Positions 16,466 through 25,069 are shown, counted from the stretch's first letter. The stretch is DNA of 64,000 bases from Christiangramia sabulilitoris (GCF_007050985.1 NZ_VHSF01000001.1:992001-1056000); one strand, 5' to 3'. A program made the numbers and translations. Notes: generated from the sequence alone by a model not told the origin.

Positions 16466-16866
16466 AATTCAGAAATTCTTTCTCTCATCCAATCCGGTAC
16501 ACGAAAGGTCTCTTTTTTCTCAAAGTCATAACACACTACCACATCTGTACCTTCAGCACATATTTCATCCTGAGCGTTGAGAATAACATGTTTTAAACCG
16601 AAGCTTTTATTTCCTATAAAATCCAGCCTGGTCTTTACGATCGCGACCCCGGGATAATGCAGAGATTTTTTAAAATCACATTTAGTGGAAACCAGCATAG
16701 TCCCCTGGCTGGAGTCACGATAAAACTCATGAATTCCGGTAGCTTCCCAGAAATTTACCCTACCGCTTTGCAGATACTGCATATAGGATACGTTATTTAC
16801 ATGCTCATACATATCCAGGTCACCCCAGTCGATGCGCAGTTCCAGGCTTAATTTATAATCTTCCAA
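16462..16866 (-). CDS. Acyl-CoA thioesterase, 4HBT (hot-dog) family
   Basis: A 134-residue hot-dog-fold protein of the YbgC/FadM type. The active-site region RIDWGDLDMYEHVNNVSYMQYL carries the family's D-x-D-x-x-x-H-V-N-N pattern, with the catalytic Asp about residue 17. Such enzymes hydrolyse acyl-CoA or related thioesters in the cytoplasm; chain length cannot be told from sequence. It lies 5 bp after the HIT gene and is probably co-transcribed with it. It converges with the histidine kinase, overlapping by 4 bp. Confidence 0.88.
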   Translation of the reverse strand: MEDYKLSLELRIDWGDLDMYEHVNNVSYMQYLQSGRVNFWEATGIHEFYRDSSQGTMLVSTKCDFKKSLHYPGVAIVKTRLDFIGNKSFGLKHVILNAQDEICAEGTDVVVCYDFEKKETFRVPDWMRERISEF

Positions 16867-16871
16867 ATTAC

Positions 16872-17267
16872 CTAGAGATCAACATTTTTACCTATGGCTT
16901 CAGCAAGATCTTTAAACTCCTGCTCGCTCATTTCCACATGATTCGAAAAATCCATATCCTTCATGCTGTTTAAGGGTATAAGGTGCACATGAGTATGTGG
17001 TACTTCCAGGCCTACTACAGCCATTCCCACCCTTTTACAGGAAACTGTCTTTTCAAGGGCAATGGAAACCCTTCTTACAAAGCGCATTAATTCCTGGTAC
17101 ATTCCTTCTTCCAGATCCCAGATCTTATCAACTTCTTTTTTAGGAATACACAGCACGTGCCCTTTTGCATTAGGCCTGATATCTAAAAAAGCTAAAAACT
17201 GGCTGTTTTCAGCTACTTTGTAAGCAGGCACTTCTCCTTTTATGATCTTTGAAAATAATGTTGACAT
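16872..17267 (-). CDS. HIT family nucleotide-binding protein
   Basis: A 131-residue histidine-triad protein. The signature THVHLIP and the upstream substrate loop FLDIRPNAKGHVLCIPKKEV are both present. Family members hydrolyse purine nucleoside phosphoramidates or dinucleoside polyphosphates. It shares a transcript with the thioesterase 5 bp downstream. A terminator at 17291-17340 separates it from greA upstream, so it needs its own promoter or read-through. Confidence 0.93.
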   Translation of the reverse strand: MSTLFSKIIKGEVPAYKVAENSQFLAFLDIRPNAKGHVLCIPKKEVDKIWDLEEGMYQELMRFVRRVSIALEKTVSCKRVGMAVVGLEVPHTHVHLIPLNSMKDMDFSNHVEMSEQEFKDLAEAIGKNVDL

Positions 17268-17290
17268 GATTAGGTTGGTTTTTCATAAAA

Positions 17291-17340
17291 ATAAAAAATC
17301 CTTTTCTCAAATCCGAAATTACAGAAGAAAGAAAAGGATT
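17291..17340 (-). terminator. greA terminator
   Basis: On the minus strand AATCCTTTTC pairs with GAAAAGGATT across a 24-nt AT-rich loop, followed by TTTTATTTTT. The hairpin starts 26 bp after the greA stop. Confidence 0.75.
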
Positions 17341-17366
17341 AAATTTTAACTGAAATGGACTATTTA

Positions 17367-17843
17367 TTATTCCCTCCAGATCTCTATCACCTCAAATGAA
17401 ACCGTTCCATTAGGTACCTCTATTTCGGCAGTATCTCCTACCTCTTTACCAAGAAGGCCTTTCCCTATAGGTGAATCTACAGAGATCTTTCCTGCCTTTA
17501 GATCTGCTTCACTTTGTGCCACCAGCTTATAGGTCATCTCAGCTCCGTTGGTTTTATTTTTGATCTTCACATGAGAATGCACCAGTACCTTGGAGGTATC
17601 TAATTGGGATTCATCGATAACCCTGGCATTTGCCACTACTTCTTCCAATTTAGATATTTTCAACTCAAGTAAACCCTGGGCTTCTTTCGCTGCGTCATAT
17701 TCTGCATTTTCACTTAGATCTCCTTTATCGCGGGCTTCAGCAATAGCCTGAGAAGCCTTAGGTCTTTCAACATCTTTGAGTTGATTAAGCTCGTCCTTAA
17801 GCTTTTTTAACCCCTCTGGGGTATAATAAGATACTTTGCTCAT
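17367..17843 (-). CDS. greA: Transcription elongation factor GreA
   Basis: Rescues backtracked RNA polymerase by stimulating transcript cleavage in the secondary channel. The 158 residues have the normal architecture: an N-terminal coiled coil (about 1-75) with the acidic tip RDKGDLSENAEYDAAKEAQG carrying the catalytic D/E pair, then a C-terminal FKBP-like domain including VDSPIGKGLLGKEVGD. It stands alone between its terminator and a divergent lipoprotein gene. Confidence 0.97.
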   Translation of the reverse strand: MSKVSYYTPEGLKKLKDELNQLKDVERPKASQAIAEARDKGDLSENAEYDAAKEAQGLLELKISKLEEVVANARVIDESQLDTSKVLVHSHVKIKNKTNGAEMTYKLVAQSEADLKAGKISVDSPIGKGLLGKEVGDTAEIEVPNGTVSFEVIEIWRE

Positions 17844-18096
17844 AACTTTATCGTTTAAATAATCGCGGTCTGGATACTACTCCATAAACCGGAAAACATA
17901 CCTTATAATGATTTTAGTAATAAATTGAATCCCTGGATGCGGGATTGCCCGGTTCTATAAGTTTTTAGCTTTCCGGGATCAAACTATTGTATCATTAACT
18001 GAAAAAATCCCATTATTAGCGGGATTTCTTTAAACAAATGTAAGAAATTTAATCTTTCGGTACAATTATATTATTTTCGCTGTAACTCAATTTTTT
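17844..18096. other. Divergent intergenic region with a terminator-like hairpin
   Basis: No credible gene. AAATCCC (18005-18011) and GGGATTT (18021-18027) form a 7-bp stem around a 9-nt loop. On the minus strand the stem is followed by TTTTTTC, and on the plus strand by CTTT. Neither flanking gene needs a terminator here because they diverge, so the hairpin is unexplained. TATTTTCG, one mismatch from TAnnTTTG, lies about 25 bp before the downstream lipoprotein. Confidence 0.45.
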
Positions 18097-18525
18097 ATGA
18101 AAAAAATACTGCTCTTAATCCCCGTTTTCATGTTGCTTGCAGCCTGCTCCGGATCTGATGATAATATCAGGAATAATCCCAATTTGCCGAATGTAAATTT
18201 CCGGTTCCAGTTAAACCTGAACTTCCCGGAATATAATGATCTTCAATTCCCCGGAAACTCATTTGCTACTTACAATTACGGAGTAAGGGGTGTCGTTATT
18301 TACAACATCAATAATTCACAATATGTAGCCTTTGAACTCAGCGATCCCAATCATCCGCCAAGCAGCTGTTCAGGAATGACCGTAAATGGAGTTATTGCCA
18401 GTTGTGGCTGTGATGACAATAAATACAATATTATTACCGGTGAACTTTCTGAAGGCGATGGCCAGTATACCATGCGACCTTACCAGGTTAGACGTTCAGG
18501 AAACGTCCTGGATGTTTTTAATTAA
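18097..18525 (+). CDS. Lipoprotein with degenerate Rieske-like domain
   Basis: A 142-residue lipoprotein; the lipobox ends LLAAC with the lipidated Cys at 17. The mature part has a Rieske-like layout, ending in a CGCDDNKYNIITGELSEGDG segment and QYTMRPYQVRRSGNVLDV, which parallel the second cluster-binding loop and final strands of Rieske proteins. Where a [2Fe-2S] Rieske protein has C-x-H and C-x-x-H, this one has C91-S-G and C103-G-C-D106. Both histidines are missing while cysteines remain. The comparison is made by eye; the fold assignment is probable, and cluster binding is doubtful. It stands alone between greA and the convergent TonB receptor gene. Confidence 0.6.
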   Translation: MKKILLLIPVFMLLAACSGSDDNIRNNPNLPNVNFRFQLNLNFPEYNDLQFPGNSFATYNYGVRGVVIYNINNSQYVAFELSDPNHPPSSCSGMTVNGVIASCGCDDNKYNIITGELSEGDGQYTMRPYQVRRSGNVLDVFN

Positions 18526-18567
18526 AAAAACCTCCCCCCGAAATACCCCAACGAGATCGAAAGGAGG
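18524..18567 (-). terminator. Terminator of the TonB-dependent receptor gene
   Basis: The minus strand has CCTCC...GGAGG followed by a run of seven T. The hairpin begins 23 bp after the receptor stop codon. Confidence 0.7.
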
Positions 18568-18589
18568 CTGCCAAAACAACTTAAACCTC

Positions 18590-20971
18590 TTAAAACTTAA
18601 GCGATAGTCCCAGCAAAAAATTAGTAGTAGCCTGCGGGTAATAACCTGCGCCATCTAAAGTCTGTACTCCTGAAGCATTCCCGGTATCAGGTATATCGAA
18701 GGTGTAGTAATATCCGTTAGAGACATATTTTTCATTGAAAATATTGTTCACCAGACCGGTTACCACCACTTCCCGGAAAATCCAGGGTTGATCCCAGCTA
18801 TACTGAATATTGAAATCGTTCACAAAATAGCTCTCCAGCCTGGAGTTTTCTGCTTCAACATTACTCATGAACTGCTCTCCAACATATTTCGTAAGCAGTT
18901 TTAGCTCCAGTCCGGTTATTGGGGTAAAGTTGATAATGTTACCAGCGACGATCTCCGGTGAATACGATATATCTGTATCTCCATAGCTAACCAGCTCTCC
19001 GTTAAAGGGAGAAACAAAATCTACATTCTTGTTTCTGCTTAAAGCAATATTTGGTCTTATGCTGAGCTTATTTAACAATCTAACTGTTGCATCTATCTCC
19101 AGCCCCAGGCGGTGACTGTTCCCGCTGTTCTGACGGACAAATGCACCAACATCGTCAATTCCACCAGTAAGGACTAATTGATTTTGATAATCCATGTAGT
19201 ACAGGTTCGCATTTACCTGAAAACGACTTGAAGAATGTCTCCATCCCAATTCAAAATCGTTCAGTTCTTCCGGTTCCGGATCTCCATTTTCATAATCGTT
19301 ACGGCTTGGTTCTCTGTGCGCGCGGGCATAAGAAAGATAAAATTGATCTGAAGAATTTAATTCGTAGGTAAGCCCGGCTTTTGGATTAAAAAAGCTGAAG
19401 TTATCATTATTCAAAAATTCTGACTGATCATCCAGTACACCTTTGGTTTCGTAATTCACGGTTCTTAGCTGAAGATCAGCATAACCGGCAAGTTTTTCAG
19501 TAATGGCGAAATTAGCCTTAGCATAGATATTAAAATCGGTTTTATCTGCCTGGTTGAAATAATAAGGATCGTAAGGATCATTATTTGCAGCAAACCTGGT
19601 ATAGATCACTTCCCCAAAATGATCCCCCTCGTATTTGTTCCATCCTCCACCAAGGGTTACATTCCATTTAGCATCCTCGTAGTTCAGACTAAAGACCGTT
19701 CCGTAGAAATGGTTGTCCAGCCATTTAGTTCCTACCAGATCTGAGGAAGTCACTTCTCCTCCATTGGCAGTAAAAGGCTGCAGACCGAATTCTGAAAGCT
19801 CCGCGTCTTCTTCATATTCTTCATAAAAACCTCTTCCGTAGGTATAATGCAGGGCTAGATTAGATGACCAATGAGCATTATAATCCTGGTTCCACAGTAA
19901 TTGATAATGGTCCTGTTTGTAATTATCTGTTTGATTTTCGTAAAAACGGGTATTCCCATTCTCATCTGTATATATTCCCGCCGGATTAAAGGTACGGTCA
20001 TTCTCCAGGGTTTCACCGTCTATGCCATACCAGGCCTGGTATGTTCTCTCTTCGCCGCCGAAAGTAACGGCTTTGATAAGTGTATTATCATCTACATAGG
20101 CTCCCTGCAGGAAATAGGATTTAAGATCACTGGATGCCCGGTCGATATATCCATCACTCCTGATCTTTGAAGTTCTCCCTCCAAAAGAGAAGTGGTCATT
20201 GATAAGTCCAGTGCTGAATTTCACGGTATGTTTAAACGTATTGAACGATCCTACACTATTTGCAACCTCAGCCTGCGCTTTTTCCTTATAAGAATCTGTG
20301 AGTATATTTAAACTTGCCCCGAAGGCTCCTGCTCCATTCGTGGAGGTTCCTACCCCACGTTGTAGCTGCAGGTTTTCTACAGATGAGGCAAAATCACCCA
20401 GATTCACCCAGAATGTTCCCTGGCTCTCAGCATCATTATAAGGAATTCCGTTAATGGTGACGTTAACCCTGGTGGCATCACTTCCTCTTACGCGTATTCC
20501 GGTATAACCTATCCCGTTACCGGCATCTGTGGTAGTCACCACATTGGGCATATAATTCATAAGCACGGGGATATCCTGACCCAGATTTCGGTCTTCGATT
20601 TCCTCGTTGGTCAAATTGCTGTAAGTAATTGGTGATCTATCTGTCACCCGCACTGAGGAAAGGAAAACCTCATCAAGGGTTTCCTGAGCACCCCCAAGGT
20701 CCACATTCAATTCCTTATCTGAGTCCAGAACCAGCTTTTTGCTTTTTTGATTTCCAAAGGCAAAAACCAGGGTATAAGTTCCCTGATCCAGGGTTAGTTG
20801 ATATTCCCCGTTTTTATCTGCCAGGGTACCCTTCCCGGTACTTTTTACATAAATTGAAGCTTCCTGCAAAGGATCTCCATTCTCTGTCACCTTTCCTGAA
20901 ACTGTAAATTTTTGGGCATTTACCTGAAAGGCTAACAAGAACAGGCCAACAATAAAAAATACGTTTTTCAT
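18590..20971 (-). CDS. TonB-dependent receptor, predicted thiamine/precursor uptake
   Basis: A 793-residue outer-membrane receptor. The signal peptide (MKNVFFIVGLFLLAFQVNAQ) is followed by a carboxypeptidase-regulatory-like beta domain (about 22-95), a plug domain with YTGIRVRGSDATRVNVTING and GVGTSTNGAGAFGASLNIL (about 105-225), and a long beta-barrel ending in an aromatic strand (LLGLSLKF). The role is inferred from regulation: the 5' leader holds a TPP riboswitch with its own terminator and promoter, so expression should fall when thiamine diphosphate is plentiful. Riboswitch-controlled receptors of this type in Bacteroidota are proposed thiamine transporters. The ATG at 20969-20971 gives the best signal peptide; another in-frame ATG lies 15 bp upstream. 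It is monocistronic here. Confidence 0.88.
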   Translation of the reverse strand: MKNVFFIVGLFLLAFQVNAQKFTVSGKVTENGDPLQEASIYVKSTGKGTLADKNGEYQLTLDQGTYTLVFAFGNQKSKKLVLDSDKELNVDLGGAQETLDEVFLSSVRVTDRSPITYSNLTNEEIEDRNLGQDIPVLMNYMPNVVTTTDAGNGIGYTGIRVRGSDATRVNVTINGIPYNDAESQGTFWVNLGDFASSVENLQLQRGVGTSTNGAGAFGASLNILTDSYKEKAQAEVANSVGSFNTFKHTVKFSTGLINDHFSFGGRTSKIRSDGYIDRASSDLKSYFLQGAYVDDNTLIKAVTFGGEERTYQAWYGIDGETLENDRTFNPAGIYTDENGNTRFYENQTDNYKQDHYQLLWNQDYNAHWSSNLALHYTYGRGFYEEYEEDAELSEFGLQPFTANGGEVTSSDLVGTKWLDNHFYGTVFSLNYEDAKWNVTLGGGWNKYEGDHFGEVIYTRFAANNDPYDPYYFNQADKTDFNIYAKANFAITEKLAGYADLQLRTVNYETKGVLDDQSEFLNNDNFSFFNPKAGLTYELNSSDQFYLSYARAHREPSRNDYENGDPEPEELNDFELGWRHSSSRFQVNANLYYMDYQNQLVLTGGIDDVGAFVRQNSGNSHRLGLEIDATVRLLNKLSIRPNIALSRNKNVDFVSPFNGELVSYGDTDISYSPEIVAGNIINFTPITGLELKLLTKYVGEQFMSNVEAENSRLESYFVNDFNIQYSWDQPWIFREVVVTGLVNNIFNEKYVSNGYYYTFDIPDTGNASGVQTLDGAGYYPQATTNFLLGLSLKF

Positions 20972-21022
20972 CCGTAATAATTTCACGAATAAAAGGGGCG
21001 ATTATTCTTTTAAAAATGGTTT

Positions 21023-21063
21023 AAAAATAAAAATCCTGATACCGCCAAAAGACAGGATCAGGA
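21023..21063 (-). terminator. Riboswitch expression platform terminator
   Basis: On the minus strand TCCTGAT pairs with ATCAGGA around a 16-nt loop, followed by a T-rich run (TTTTTATTTTT). It lies between the TPP aptamer and the receptor start, as expected for transcriptional control. Confidence 0.75.
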
Positions 21064-21089
21064 GTGCATACACCGCGCAGTTTGCGCAA

Positions 21090-21160
21090 TTCCCTTGGCA
21101 GCATTACCTGCCCAGGTTCATTGGGTATGATCTCAGCCACAATTTGCGGCACCCCTTATG
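21090..21160 (-). ncRNA. TPP riboswitch (THI element)
   Basis: On the minus strand the aptamer reads AAGGGGTGCC, then GGCTGAGATCATACCC, then GAACCTG and GGGCAGGTAATGCTGCCAAG. These are the hallmark conserved boxes of the TPP aptamer: the CTGAGA pyrimidine-sensor loop, the ACCC...GAACCTG segment, and the GTAATGC pyrophosphate-sensor region. GCGCAAACTGCGC forms a short hairpin just downstream, before the terminator at 21023-21063. Binding of thiamine diphosphate would favour termination and reduce receptor expression. Confidence 0.95.
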
Positions 21161-21171
21161 AGATTGTGCGG

Positions 21172-21201
21172 CAAAAGTAATACGCTTTTTCAGAAATACA
21201 A
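21172..21201 (-). promoter_or_regulatory. Promoter of the TPP-riboswitch/receptor transcript
   Basis: On the minus strand TTG (21199-21201), a 19-nt spacer and TACTTTTG (21172-21179) form a full match to the Bacteroidota -33/-7 promoter. Transcription would begin just before the riboswitch aptamer. Confidence 0.75.
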
Positions 21202-21254
21202 TACATTTGAGGAGATTTGACAGAATTGGCTTAATTTTAGATAAAACCATAGTA

Positions 21255-23696
21255 ATGTTTAGCGCCAAACGCTCCATCACCGTAAAGATCGTAACCGGAT
21301 ACGTTATTGTGGCAATCCTGGCCGGCTTAGCCGTCTGGTATGTCTACAACCAGGTGCTATCCTACTCTGAGATCGCCCAGTCCAATACAGAAAATAATCA
21401 GCAGCTTATTCTCGTAAGTGAGATAAGTACTAATCTTAATGAGTCTGAGAATACCAGTAGAAGGCTCATACAATCTGGTGAAGAAGAAGATCTCGCTCTT
21501 TATAATTCCCAAATAGACAGCATTAAGGCTAAGCTTCACAAGCTGCAGCAGACTTATGGCAATTTAGACCTGGAGAAGGAAACCGACAGTATCAATAAAC
21601 TACTGGACAAAAAGACTGAAAACTTAAAGGAGCTGGTAGCGCTTCGGGATACAGACAGGAATACAAATTATTATTCCAAAGCATTAAGGGAACTTAGAAA
21701 TATAGATGCCTCTTTCAAAGATTATAACTATGAGAACAGGTTCCGGAATTTAAAGCCATACCAAAAGGATATCTTGGTAAAATGGCTGGAATACTCCAGA
21801 GAAGATAATGCCGAGAGAATTACAACCGAGAGGTTGGATTCTGTGGTGAAATCTGTAAAAAGGGTTTTAACAGATCTTGAATTTGCGAACAGACAATTTC
21901 AAAATGAGGTTGTGCAAAAAGAGAATGAATTACTCAATAACGATTTAATTCTTAACCAGCAGCTGCAAAGTTTACTGGCCGGGCTGGAAAAGAAAGAAAG
22001 AGAAAATACAGTCGAAAGAGCGGAAGTATTTCAGAATATGCTGAATAAGACTTCCAATATCATCATCCTTGGAAGTTGCATTATCCTGCTTATAATTATT
22101 TATTTCATTATCAACATTATTGGTGATGTAACCCAGAGCCAGCGCTACCGGGCAGAACTTGAAGAAGCAAAGGATTTTGCTGAATCCCTGCTGGCCAGCC
22201 GAGAGCAATTTATGGCAGCGATCACCCATGATCTGCGCAGCCCTCTTACCACGGTTATGGGTTATACAGATCTCATTCAGAAAACCGACCTGAACGAAAA
22301 ACAAAAGCATTATCTCACCCAGATCAAGAAGTCTTCAGAATTTATCTTAAGGCTGGTGAATGACCTTCTGGACCTTTCAAAGCTAGAGGCAGGAAAAATG
22401 CTTATTGAAAAGATCTCTTTTAACCCTAAAAAACTTATCTACGACACGGTAAATAACGTCATCCCGGCAGAAAAGAACAAGAAGGTCGATATCATCATTA
22501 AGGCTTCAGAAGAGACCAATGTACAGATCCAGAGTGACCCATTCAGGATAAAGCAGATCCTGGCAAACCTTATTTCTAATGCCTGGAAATTCACAGAAAA
22601 AGGAGAGATCGTTATTGCAGCTGCGCTTAAAACTCGGGACACCGGGGATCATATTCTGGAAATAAGGGTTAAGGATTCAGGTATAGGGATTTCCAAAGCG
22701 ATGCAGGAAAGTATTTTTGAAGAATTTTCCCAGGAGGACAGCAGTATCGAAAAACGTTTTGGCGGTTCTGGACTTGGTCTTGCCATCACTAAAAGACTCA
22801 CCCAGCTTTTGGAAGGCGAGATAGAACTGGAAAGCGAACAGGGAAAAGGTAGTGAATTTACAATCCTAATCCCTGTGAAAAAACTTTCTGAAACCAGGGA
22901 AGAACCCGAACGTGAAAGTGAAGAGGAAGAGAATGTGCCGGTTGAAAAAATCGATGCCACGGGCCTCAGTGCTTTGATCATCGATGACGAACAGGGACAA
23001 CTATCTCTTACCGTTGAAGTCGCCAGATCCATGGGATTTCGAATAGACACTGCTGAAAATGGCAAAAACGGACTGGAGAAACTAGAATCTGGAGATCATG
23101 ATATTATTCTAACCGACATTCAAATGCCCATCATGGATGGCTTTCAATTTATTGACGCTGTTCGAAATCATGAAAAATTTAGCGATATCCCTGTGATCGC
23201 ACTTTCGGGACGAACAGATATTGATAAAGGAGTTTATTTTAAGGCAGGTTTTGACAATAAACTATCGAAGCCTTACAAACCTGATGAATTAAAGCAAATT
23301 ATTGCCGACTTACTTAATCTGGAGATCACCCCGGAAGAAAATACTGAAATACTAAACCCGGAAAACCTCAAGGCAGAGCATTATGACCTGAGCGATATTT
23401 ACGAATTCTCTGGCAGGGATGAGGAGGCCATGCAAACGATCATACAGGCTTTTGTGGAAGGTGCAAGACAGAGTCTGGAAGATTTAAAATCTGCTTACCA
23501 TAAAAATGACCAGGATCAAATGGGTAAACTGGCCCACAGAATGTTACCTATGCTCCGGCAAATGAAGGCGAATGAGATTATTTTAGTCCTCATGAAATTG
23601 GAATCCAGAGAAGAAGTGAGCCCGCAGCAGTTTGATAATTTTGAAAGTAAGATCAAACATTTGATGGCGAGCCTGGATCCAAATATTACAGTTTAA
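21255..23696 (+). CDS. Hybrid sensor histidine kinase with receiver and Hpt domains
   Basis: An 813-residue membrane phosphorelay kinase. TM1 is at about residues 9-31; a mostly helical extracytoplasmic sensor of about 230 residues follows, and TM2 is at about 265-290. The H-box ITHDLRSPLTTVMGYTDLI has His325. The ATPase domain includes ISNAWKFTEKG and GSGLGLAITKRL. A receiver domain has the phospho-Asp at 621 (ILTDIQMPIMDG). The C-terminal Hpt-like domain has His761 in LAHRMLPMLRQM, without the usual Lys-Gly after the His. The ATG at 21255 directly precedes TM1; the TTG at 21207 is a weaker alternative. It converges with the sigma-54 regulator, overlapping by 11 bp, which makes that regulator its probable partner. 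Confidence 0.92.
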   Translation: MFSAKRSITVKIVTGYVIVAILAGLAVWYVYNQVLSYSEIAQSNTENNQQLILVSEISTNLNESENTSRRLIQSGEEEDLALYNSQIDSIKAKLHKLQQTYGNLDLEKETDSINKLLDKKTENLKELVALRDTDRNTNYYSKALRELRNIDASFKDYNYENRFRNLKPYQKDILVKWLEYSREDNAERITTERLDSVVKSVKRVLTDLEFANRQFQNEVVQKENELLNNDLILNQQLQSLLAGLEKKERENTVERAEVFQNMLNKTSNIIILGSCIILLIIIYFIINIIGDVTQSQRYRAELEEAKDFAESLLASREQFMAAITHDLRSPLTTVMGYTDLIQKTDLNEKQKHYLTQIKKSSEFILRLVNDLLDLSKLEAGKMLIEKISFNPKKLIYDTVNNVIPAEKNKKVDIIIKASEETNVQIQSDPFRIKQILANLISNAWKFTEKGEIVIAAALKTRDTGDHILEIRVKDSGIGISKAMQESIFEEFSQEDSSIEKRFGGSGLGLAITKRLTQLLEGEIELESEQGKGSEFTILIPVKKLSETREEPERESEEEENVPVEKIDATGLSALIIDDEQGQLSLTVEVARSMGFRIDTAENGKNGLEKLESGDHDIILTDIQMPIMDGFQFIDAVRNHEKFSDIPVIALSGRTDIDKGVYFKAGFDNKLSKPYKPDELKQIIADLLNLEITPEENTEILNPENLKAEHYDLSDIYEFSGRDEEAMQTIIQAFVEGARQSLEDLKSAYHKNDQDQMGKLAHRMLPMLRQMKANEIILVLMKLESREEVSPQQFDNFESKIKHLMASLDPNITV

Positions 23697-25038
23697 TACC
23701 GTACTGTTTTAGTTTATTGTAAAGTGTCTTTCTATCTATAGAAAGCATTCTTGCAGCTTTGCTTTTATTTCCACCCGTTTTCTCCAGGGCATCAAGAATC
23801 AATTGTTCCTCATTCTTGTTTTTGAAGAGCCCATAGTCATTTTCATTGGTCCGGGTAGACGTAGCGATTTCATGTGGCAACACTTTTAGCGGGATAAGAT
23901 CACCCTGGGTAAGCAAAACTGCCCTTTTCACCATATTCTTAAGCTCCCTTAAGTTACCGGGCCAGTTATAATTTTTGAAAGCGTGTATGGCTTCATCAGC
24001 AAAGCCCACGATATTTTTTTCCAGATCCTCATTGGCCTCATCCAGAAACTGGTTGGCAAAGAGCATCAGATCTTCCTTTCTCTCCCTAAGAGCAGGAACC
24101 TTAATAGAAAATTCGTTTAATCTGTGATAAAGGTCTTCCCGAAATTCACCTTCCTTTACGGCTTCAGTCAGATCCTCATTGGTAGCCGTGACCACCCGAA
24201 TATCTACCTCGATCTCATTGTTACTTCCTACCGGTTTAATCCTTCTTTCCTGTAAAGCCCTTAATAACTGAACCTGTAATTCATAAGTTAGGTTTCCTAT
24301 TTCATCAAGGAACAGGGTGCCTCCGTTTGCTGCTGCAAAATGGCCGGTCTTATCATTGATTGCCCCGGTGAAAGACCCTTTAAGGTGTCCAAAAAATTCA
24401 CTGGAAGCGATCTCTTTAGGAATAGCTCCACAATCTACCGCAATAAACGGGGCGGCATGTCTTTTACTTTGCAGATGGATACTTTTAGCGATCTGCTCTT
24501 TCCCGGTTCCGCTTTCGCCCGTAATAAGGACAGACATATTTGTTGGCGCAACCAACTCTACATAATCGCTTAATCTTCTGGAAGGCTCACTCACTCCTTT
24601 AACAAGATCCTTGTTTTCAGTTAAGGGACCTTTCTTTTTCTTCGCCGGTTTCGCTTTTTCTACTACCGGGCTCACCTCATTGGTATGAAGTGCATTTTCT
24701 ATAGTTTGAAGTATAGACTCAGGCCTGAAAGGTTTGGATACATAATCAAAAGCCCCTTCTTTCATTGCGTTTACCGCCATACTTATTTCTGCATAACTGG
24801 TCATTACAATCACCTGGGTAGCCGGGTTCTCGGTCTTTACGCTTTTCAAAATTTCAAGACCATCATTATCTGGTAATCTTACATCTGTGAGAACCAGATC
24901 AAATTTATCTATACTTATTTGTTTGAAGGCTTCCGAAGCTGAATAAACCAAGGATACTTTATAATCCCGTTTTTCCAGAAAGGTTTTTAACATGGTTCCA
25001 AAGGCAACATCATCCTCAACGACCAGAACTTTAGACAT
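23686..25038 (-). CDS. Sigma-54-dependent response regulator (NtrC family)
   Basis: A 450-residue transcription activator. The receiver domain (about 1-120) has the phospho-Asp at 52 (LVLTDVRLPDNDG). A Lys-rich linker leads to the AAA+ domain with Walker A GESGTGKE at 174-181 and the sigma-54 contact loop GSFTGA at 221-226. The C-terminus is a Fis-type helix-turn-helix (GGNKSKAARMLSIDRKTLYN). It would activate sigma-54 promoters after phosphorylation, most likely by the hybrid kinase whose gene converges on it with an 11-bp overlap. A TACCTTTG promoter box lies 24 bp upstream. Its target promoters cannot be identified with confidence here. Confidence 0.95.
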   Translation of the reverse strand: MSKVLVVEDDVAFGTMLKTFLEKRDYKVSLVYSASEAFKQISIDKFDLVLTDVRLPDNDGLEILKSVKTENPATQVIVMTSYAEISMAVNAMKEGAFDYVSKPFRPESILQTIENALHTNEVSPVVEKAKPAKKKKGPLTENKDLVKGVSEPSRRLSDYVELVAPTNMSVLITGESGTGKEQIAKSIHLQSKRHAAPFIAVDCGAIPKEIASSEFFGHLKGSFTGAINDKTGHFAAANGGTLFLDEIGNLTYELQVQLLRALQERRIKPVGSNNEIEVDIRVVTATNEDLTEAVKEGEFREDLYHRLNEFSIKVPALRERKEDLMLFANQFLDEANEDLEKNIVGFADEAIHAFKNYNWPGNLRELKNMVKRAVLLTQGDLIPLKVLPHEIATSTRTNENDYGLFKNKNEEQLILDALEKTGGNKSKAARMLSIDRKTLYNKLKQYGIKL

Positions 25039-25061
25039 ATATCAATTTTAAAAAAGTTTAA

Positions 25062-25069
25062 CAAAGGTA
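25062..25069 (-). promoter_or_regulatory. Predicted promoter of the sigma-54 regulator gene
   Basis: TACCTTTG on the minus strand is an exact TAnnTTTG box 24 bp before the ATG. Confidence 0.5.
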
